NCBI GenBank assembly: GCA_937891735.1
Contig: CALAGR010000512.1
Span: 1-36,789, forward strand
DNA: 36,789 nt
Reading direction: 5' to 3'
From: an uncultured Pseudomonadota bacterium
GTDB taxonomy: Bacteria; Myxococcota_A; UBA796; UBA9615
Shown: piece after piece, positions 31,526 through 36,789 of the stretch
Layout of the letters: each line of letters starts with the position of its first letter
Numbering within the stretch: the first letter of the stretch is position 1
Notes under the pieces: model-generated
Told to the model about the DNA's origin: nothing
Databases searched by the model: none
What the model saw: the letters and a program-made list of their open reading frames with translations, nothing else
Made by a program: the position numbers and the translations under genes

Positions 31526-33766
31526 TTAAGCAGAATCGGCGGCATCCGTCCCGGGGACCCCCGGCCCGTCCGGGCCCATCAGCCGTCCGACCGCAGCCCG
31601 CAGTTCCAGAGGCTGGACCGGCTTCTCCAGGCAGGGGTTGGAGATCTGGTCGAGGAAGCGCCTCGCCTCCTCCGTGAACGCCCCACCCGTCAGGAACAGC
31701 GTGCGCCGCGCGAGCTCGGGGTGGTCCGCCTCCAGCCACCCGTGCAGGTCCATTCCCGAGCCGTCGTCCATCATCAGGTCCGACACGATCACGTCCCAGG
31801 TGCCGTTGCCCTGGACCTGGGCGAGGGCCTCCCGCCCCGACGAGGCGATGCTCACGTCGTACTGCCGGCGCAGCAGGCGGCTGATCGCCGCGGCCACCAG
31901 CGGCTCGTCATCGACCACGAGGACCCGTGGCCTGTCGCCGGGGTCCACCACCGGCGACGCCTCCACCGCAGCGGCGCCGCGCTTCTTGAACCCGAAGCCG
32001 ACCGGGGACGGGAAGACCCCCGAGTCGTCGGCGCTGCGCGGGAACTCGGCCGTGGTGACCGACTGCGGCTCGGAGGACAGCTCCTGTGGACGCGCGCCGC
32101 CGACCCGGGGGATCCGCACGCGGAACGAGGTGCCGGTGCCCACCTCGCTCTCGACCTCGATGCTCCCGTCCACGGACCGGATGATGTTGTGGCAGATCGA
32201 CAGCCCGAGCCCCGAGCCCACCCCGACGGGCTTGGTGGTGAAGAACGGATCGAACAACCGCGACAGGTTCTGCGCCGAGATCCCCGGGCCGTTGTCCCTG
32301 ACCTCCGCCACGACCTGGTCCCCATCGGCCCAGCTGGACACCCGCAGCAGGTTCCGCTCCGGGTCCGCCGTCTCGAACGCCTGCGACGCGTTCACCACGA
32401 GGTTCAAGAACACCTGGGACAGGCGCCCCTCGTTCACCAGGACGGGGGGTGTGTCCCCGAAGACCCGCTCCACCGACGCCCGATAGCGAAGCTCGTTGCG
32501 CGAGACCTTGAGGGCCACCTCCAGGGCGGACTCGACCTGCACGGGCTCCCGGCGGTCGTCGGCGCCGTGGCTGAACGTCTTGAGGGCCTTGACGATGGCC
32601 CGGATCCGGCGCGCCCCCTCGCTCGCCTCCCGGGCCCGCTCCAACAGGTCGGCGGGATCGGCGGTGGTGAACCGCTCCAGCCCCTCCTCCAGCTCTTCGA
32701 GGTTTCCGAGCACCCAGGTCAACGGGTTGTTGATCTCGTGGGCCACGCCGGCGGCGAGGGTGCCCACGGAGGCCATGCGCTCGGCCAGCGCGAGCTGCGA
32801 CTCGGCCCGCTTCCTGCGCTCCCGTTCCTCGATGGACTGCAGCGTGGAGACGACCTCGACGATCCGGCCCTCGGCGTCGAACACCCCCTGGCTGTTGAAG
32901 ATGACGGGGATCTCGGTGCCATCGACGCGGGTGGCCACCATCTCCACCCCGAACCGCGCGATGGTGTCGTGGGCGGTGCGCCTCGGTGGCAGGTCGTTCC
33001 ACCGCTGCACCTCGCCCGACGGGGTGCGGAAGAGGCACTCGGTGATGCGGTCCACCGGGGCGTCCGGGGGCAGGCCCAGTATCTCCCGGAGCCCTTCGTT
33101 GATGCGGGTCGGATCCCCGGACGCGTCGGTCACGAGGATCCCGCCGGGCACCGTGTCCAGCACGGAGGCGAGCTTGGCGGCGGTAGCCTTCTCGCGCTCG
33201 CTGAGGGACTGACCCAGCCCCACCACGTCCTCGAACGCGCTGACGAGGAGCGACAGGATGTGCTCCCGATCCGACGCGATCCGGTACTCGTGCCCCAGCA
33301 CGCGGACCCGCGCCGCCACCGCGTCCGGGTCCGTCTGGCGCCAGGTCGCGGGGGGCTCCTCCAGGAGCCGGCCGACCCGCTCGACGATGCGCTCGGTGCC
33401 CGCGGAGCGCGGCAGGAACGCGTCCACCCCGGCTTCCAGGGAGCGCAGCACGTTCCCCGGATCGGCCTGGTCGGTGAGCATCAGGACGGACGCGAAGCGA
33501 TGCTCCGGGTGCCTGCGGATCGCACGACACAGCTCGAACCCGCTGCCCTGCCCGAGGGCGAGGTCCAAGATGATCAGGTCGCAGGGCGTCTCGTCGAGCT
33601 GGACGAGCGCGGCCTCCTCGTTGAACGCCGCGGCGGTCCGGTACCCCTCGCCCTTGAGCCGCAGCGTCAGCATCAGCGAACGCGCGGGCTGCTCCTCGAC
33701 GATGAGGATCCGCGCCGGCGCCAACGAGAAGTCGCGGCGCCGCCCTGGTGCTGGGGTCGAGGTCAT
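31526..33766 (-). CDS. Hybrid histidine kinase (REC-PAS-HisKA-HATPase-REC)
   Basis: 746 residues from the ATG at 33766. The N-terminal receiver (about 18-135) has phospho-acceptor D68 ('LIILDLALGQG'). A coiled region and PAS domain (about 205-325, 'LDTVPGGILVTDASG') lead to the HisKA domain with H343 ('GVAHEINNPLTW'). The ATPase domain has the N-box 'FLNLVVNASQAF', 'DNGPGI' and 'GSGLGLSICHNI'. A C-terminal receiver (about 615-735) has its Asp in 'VSDLMMDDGSG' near residue 660. No membrane segments, so a cytoplasmic sensor. It autophosphorylates and relays internally; the downstream HTH-receiver and DHp-like proteins are plausible partners. It is divergent from the TonB receptor gene with 67 bp between. 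Confidence 0.9.
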   Translation of the reverse strand: MTSTPAPGRRRDFSLAPARILIVEEQPARSLMLTLRLKGEGYRTAAAFNEEAALVQLDETPCDLIILDLALGQGSGFELCRAIRRHPEHRFASVLMLTDQADPGNVLRSLEAGVDAFLPRSAGTERIVERVGRLLEEPPATWRQTDPDAVAARVRVLGHEYRIASDREHILSLLVSAFEDVVGLGQSLSEREKATAAKLASVLDTVPGGILVTDASGDPTRINEGLREILGLPPDAPVDRITECLFRTPSGEVQRWNDLPPRRTAHDTIARFGVEMVATRVDGTEIPVIFNSQGVFDAEGRIVEVVSTLQSIEERERRKRAESQLALAERMASVGTLAAGVAHEINNPLTWVLGNLEELEEGLERFTTADPADLLERAREASEGARRIRAIVKALKTFSHGADDRREPVQVESALEVALKVSRNELRYRASVERVFGDTPPVLVNEGRLSQVFLNLVVNASQAFETADPERNLLRVSSWADGDQVVAEVRDNGPGISAQNLSRLFDPFFTTKPVGVGSGLGLSICHNIIRSVDGSIEVESEVGTGTSFRVRIPRVGGARPQELSSEPQSVTTAEFPRSADDSGVFPSPVGFGFKKRGAAAVEASPVVDPGDRPRVLVVDDEPLVAAAISRLLRRQYDVSIASSGREALAQVQGNGTWDVIVSDLMMDDGSGMDLHGWLEADHPELARRTLFLTGGAFTEEARRFLDQISNPCLEKPVQPLELRAAVGRLMGPDGPGVPGTDAADSA

Positions 33767-33833
33767 TTCTGGGCAGTGTACTGCTGGGTCGGGGGCACGG
33801 CGAATCGGGCGACGTGGCATCCTCGGAGCGCCC

Positions 33834-36128
33834 ATGGCTCGCCGCACGCTGCTCACCCTGGTCGCCCTGCTCGCCGGCTTCACGCTGCCCGCACCCGCCG
33901 CCGGGGCCGAGCTGCTGACCGGCCACGCAGTGGATCCGCGCGGACGGCCCGTTCGTTGCGAAGGCGCGGTGCTGGTCGAGCTGGACCTCGCCGCGGCCTG
34001 TGATGACTCCGGGCTGTTCACCTTCACGCTGCCCGAGCAGCGGCCCGCCGAGCTCTCCGTGGTGGTCTACGCCCCCCGCTACCGGGACGCGCACGTCCGG
34101 ATCGAGGCCGGCGCCGATCTGACGATCACGTTGCGGCGGGGGCGCTCGAGCCGGTCGCAGTCGACGACCTTCGGCGGGGGGTGGCGCCCGCTGGACCGCA
34201 CGCCTCCGAGCGTGGACGAGGGGCTGGAGATCGGGGCCGCCTCGGTCACTCCCAGCACCCACGCCCTCCAGGGCGGAGGCTACGGCGACGTCAATCGGAG
34301 CCTGCAGGCCCTGCCCGGCGTCACGGGGGACACCGCAGCCTCGGCGCGGATCCGGATCCGCGGCGGCGAGCCCCACGAGACCCTCGTGTTCGTGGACGGG
34401 ATCCGGCTCAGGGAGCCCACCCACCTCGGAGGCCTGTTCGGCGCGTTCGACCCCGACCTCATCGAGCGGGTCACCGTGTCCACGGGGCTGTCCTCCGCGG
34501 CGATGCCCGAGTCCCTGGCCGGCTCGGTGGACGCGGAATACGTGGACGGGCCGCGGGACCGGATGGACGGGACCATCGACCTGTCGTTCCTGGCCGCGGC
34601 GGCCAACATCGCGGTGGCCCTGGACAAGGACCGGGAGCAGAGCCCGCGGGCCTCCCTCGTGCTGGGCGCGCGTCGTTCGCTGCTGCAGGCCTACCTGGGC
34701 GCGTTCCAGGCGGCGGGGGCGGTGGACATCCCGCTGCGCACCGTGGACTACGGCAGCTACCTGGGGCGCTTCGTGCTGGAGCCCACGGATCGACAGCGGC
34801 TGCGGGTCTCGTTGCTGCATCTGCACGACCGCTCGCTCTTCGACGACGTGAACGAACGACACCGGGTCTGGGGCGGGTCGCTGGACTGGACCGCCCAGCC
34901 GGGGCCGCGCACCCGCCTGTCCACCCTGGTGGCCTGGGGCTGGGAGCAGCTCGCCGAGCCCGAGACGGACTTCCAGTACCCCGGAAAGCGCACCTGGACC
35001 GACGAGGAGCACCGGGGACGCGTGCGGGGGATGGTGGAGCAGGGCTTTGGCGAGGCGCACCTGCTGCGGTTCGGCGTCGACGCCGGGCTGGTCCTGAGCC
35101 GCACCCGGGGGGAGTTCGTGGACACGCGGAGCCTGCCCGCCTGGGCCGCGCTGCCCAACGCCGACCTGCTGCGGCCCCTGGTCCTGCTCGACGAGGAACG
35201 GAACCACGCCGAGCTCGATGCGTTCGCGGAGGTCGAGCTCCTGGATCTGGGTGGGCTGGTGAACCTGCGGGGCGGGCTGCGGGCGACGGTGCTGGACGTC
35301 ACGCTGGTGCCTCGGCTGTCCCCGCGCCTGGCGATCACGGTGCCCCTGCCGAGCGGCACGGTGCTGCGCGGCTCTGCGGGGCTCGTGCACCAGGCCCGCA
35401 CCGATCCCCTGATCCTGTCCGAGGCGCTGGGCACCGAAGGTCTCAAGCCCGAGCGGGCCTTCCTGGCGCTGCTGGGCGCGGGTCAGGATCTGGGCCCCGC
35501 CGGCGTGGTGGAGGTGCTCGGCTGGGTCCGGGCCATGGACCACCTCGTGGTGGCCACCGACAGCGAGCTCGGCGAACCGGTGTGGACCAACGAAGGCACG
35601 GGCCTCGCGGGCGGCGCGGACGTGAGCTGGCGCTGGGCGCTCGGGCGCTTCGAGGCGGACGCCGCCTACTCGCTGCTGGTGTCGCGGCGCCACAACCCCC
35701 GGCACGTCGTGTTCCCGAAGTCGGTGGCCCCCGGGGGCGATCAGCGGCACGAGGTGACCCTGGGCGGCCGGGTCTTCCTGGGGCGTCGGCGGGGCTTCGT
35801 CATCGGTCTGGGGTGGACGAGCAAGAGCGGCTGGCCCGCCTCCACGCTGGAGCCGGTGCGCACCGATGATCGCTGGGCCTGGCAGGTGGTGGGCTTGAAC
35901 GACCGACGCCTGCCCGCGGTGCACCGGCTGGACCTGCGCCTGGAGCACCGGATCCCCACGCGGCGGGTACGGATCCGCGGCAGCTTCGAGCTCAACGCCG
36001 ATCTCGGCGGCCGGGTCTTCCTCGAAAACTGCGGCGCCGAGGGACCGGCGTCCGAGCCGCCGGAGTGCCAGGCCCTGACCTTCTGGCCGCCCCTGCGGCC
36101 CTGGCTGGGCCTCAAGGTGGACTGGTGA
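33834..36128 (+). CDS. TonB-dependent receptor-like outer-membrane protein
   Basis: 764 residues from the ATG at 33834 with a signal peptide ('LLTLVALLAGFTLPAPAAGA'). A carboxypeptidase-regulatory-like N-terminal domain (about 27-105) is followed by a plug domain ('DVNRSLQALPGVTGD', 'RIRIRGGEPHETLVFVDGI', 'GAFDPDLIERVTV') and a long beta-rich barrel ending in an aromatic residue ('GLKVDW'). This layout imports siderophores, vitamins or glycans across the outer membrane using ExbBD-TonB energy. The substrate is not deducible. It lies divergent from the hybrid kinase and is coupled to the following TPR gene. Confidence 0.8.
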   Translation: MARRTLLTLVALLAGFTLPAPAAGAELLTGHAVDPRGRPVRCEGAVLVELDLAAACDDSGLFTFTLPEQRPAELSVVVYAPRYRDAHVRIEAGADLTITLRRGRSSRSQSTTFGGGWRPLDRTPPSVDEGLEIGAASVTPSTHALQGGGYGDVNRSLQALPGVTGDTAASARIRIRGGEPHETLVFVDGIRLREPTHLGGLFGAFDPDLIERVTVSTGLSSAAMPESLAGSVDAEYVDGPRDRMDGTIDLSFLAAAANIAVALDKDREQSPRASLVLGARRSLLQAYLGAFQAAGAVDIPLRTVDYGSYLGRFVLEPTDRQRLRVSLLHLHDRSLFDDVNERHRVWGGSLDWTAQPGPRTRLSTLVAWGWEQLAEPETDFQYPGKRTWTDEEHRGRVRGMVEQGFGEAHLLRFGVDAGLVLSRTRGEFVDTRSLPAWAALPNADLLRPLVLLDEERNHAELDAFAEVELLDLGGLVNLRGGLRATVLDVTLVPRLSPRLAITVPLPSGTVLRGSAGLVHQARTDPLILSEALGTEGLKPERAFLALLGAGQDLGPAGVVEVLGWVRAMDHLVVATDSELGEPVWTNEGTGLAGGADVSWRWALGRFEADAAYSLLVSRRHNPRHVVFPKSVAPGGDQRHEVTLGGRVFLGRRRGFVIGLGWTSKSGWPASTLEPVRTDDRWAWQVVGLNDRRLPAVHRLDLRLEHRIPTRRVRIRGSFELNADLGGRVFLENCGAEGPASEPPECQALTFWPPLRPWLGLKVDW

Positions 36129-36789
36129 GCCAGCTCGTCAGGGCCCTCCGCGGGGCCCTGCGGGCGCTGGACGAGTCACCGAGCGACGCCCGCCGGCTGC
36201 TGGATGCGGTGGGGCCGCGGCTGCACCGGGCGGGACCCGCAGCCCGCATCGCGGCAGGCCTGATCGCCTTCGACGCCCGCCGGTACGACGAGGCGCTGGG
36301 CTGGGTGGAGGAGGCGGCGACGGACCCGAGCCCCCTCGGCGCGAGCGCCCTGAGCCAGGCCGCGGCGCTCGCCCGCCAGCTGGGGTGGAACCACCGGGCG
36401 ATCCGGCTGCTGCGCCAACGCCTCGAGCTGGACCCCACCCACCGGGGCACGCGGCTGCGGCTCGGATCGATCTTCGCCCTGAACCGCAACCATGAGGACG
36501 CGGCGCTGGTGCTCGGGCAGGGACCGGTGAACAGCGACGGGGCCCGGCTGCGGGCGGAGATGCTCGTGGCGCTGAACAGCGCGGACGCCGACGCTGCGCT
36601 GACGACCTGGGAGCGCGGCCTCCGGTTCCTGGAGCCCGACAGCGCGACGCACCTGGCCTCCCTGCGGGGCCGGCTGGATGGTCCCGAGGCGGCGCTGGCG
36701 GTGCTCGCGCGGACCGAGGCGACCCCGGAGGTGCTGGCCCAGCAGGCCCTGTACCTGCTCCGGGCCGGGCGCTACGCCGACGCCGCGAG
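36125..36789 (+). CDS. TPR-like protein, 3' end outside window
   Basis: This gene is missing from the ORF track because it runs off the edge. The GTG at 36125 overlaps the stop of the receptor gene (GTGA), and the frame is open for 221 codons. It encodes helical pairs of TPR type: 'IAAGLIAFDARRYDEALGWV', 'LSQAAALARQLGWNHRAIRL', 'LGSIFALNRNHEDAALVLG', 'QQALYLLRAGRYADAA'. No signal peptide is visible, so it is probably cytoplasmic or inner-membrane-associated. Coupling suggests a role with the receptor, such as assembly or regulation. The C-terminus is not seen. Confidence 0.7.
   Translation, partial: MSQLVRALRGALRALDESPSDARRLLDAVGPRLHRAGPAARIAAGLIAFDARRYDEALGWVEEAATDPSPLGASALSQAAALARQLGWNHRAIRLLRQRLELDPTHRGTRLRLGSIFALNRNHEDAALVLGQGPVNSDGARLRAEMLVALNSADADAALTTWERGLRFLEPDSATHLASLRGRLDGPEAALAVLARTEATPEVLAQQALYLLRAGRYADAA

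Noticed and set aside
31908-35948. 1346-residue minus-strand ORF
   Set aside because: Runs through the hybrid kinase gene in another frame and antisense to the TonB receptor; no domains.
1-36789. tRNA, rRNA or CRISPR array
   Set aside because: No T-arm/acceptor pairings, rRNA stretches or regularly spaced repeats were noticed; an unaided reading could miss a degenerate tRNA.

Overview
The window is GC-rich, gene-dense bacterial DNA. It most resembles a Myxococcota/'Deltaproteobacteria'-type genome. The reasons are a myxobacterial AgmX/PglI-like domain protein, a multidomain reductase-ligase-acyltransferase reminiscent of myxobacterial ether-lipid enzymes, two sigma-54 activators (one with an FHA input), hybrid two-component proteins, and lipoproteins carrying the acidic GDDD(D) motif often seen in uncultured members of that group. 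This assignment is inference from gene content; no marker gene or RNA gene is present.

Left part (1-6222) is looser and looks accessory. It holds the 3' end of an AgmX-like envelope protein, a striking 55-bp palindrome, a SprT-like zinc metalloprotein, a PcfJ-like protein, a tandem winged-helix protein with a Lys/Pro/Ala-rich linker, and an unrecognised YPGSG-motif protein. It ends in about 350 bp without a gene. At 6223 a secreted GH15-type glucoamylase gene stops abruptly in mid-domain, so 6223 is probably a recombination or insertion junction.

Middle part (6223-19449) has the truncated GH15 gene, a plant-type ferredoxin-NADP reductase, and a 1586-residue protein combining fatty-acyl reductase, AMP-ligase, acyl carrier, PlsC acyltransferase and SCP2 domains. 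That protein is translationally coupled to an SDR. Next come an MBL-fold hydrolase, a 98-aa orphan with a textbook UUCG terminator, a secreted TPR protein coupled to a lipoprotein, and an AlkD-type DNA glycosylase.

Regulatory part (19424-27402) carries a methyltransferase coupled to a GAF-AAA-Fis sigma-54 activator. Divergent from the activator is a 64-aa ORF behind a perfect -24/-12 sigma-54 promoter. It is followed by a GGDEF diguanylate cyclase, a divergent RelA/SpoT-like protein, a group-2 sigma-70 factor whose promoter contains a pair of GGAC-N7-GTCC palindromes, an FHA-AAA sigma-54 activator and a small lipoprotein.

Right part (27413-36789) holds a minus-strand series: hybrid histidine kinase, HTH-receiver protein, stand-alone DHp-like protein, an acetate kinase-PduL phosphotransacylase fusion, and a MepA-like lipoprotein. 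Acetyl-phosphate metabolism therefore sits next to phosphorelay proteins. A TonB-dependent receptor coupled to a TPR protein runs off the right edge. No tRNA, rRNA, CRISPR array or intact transposase was seen.
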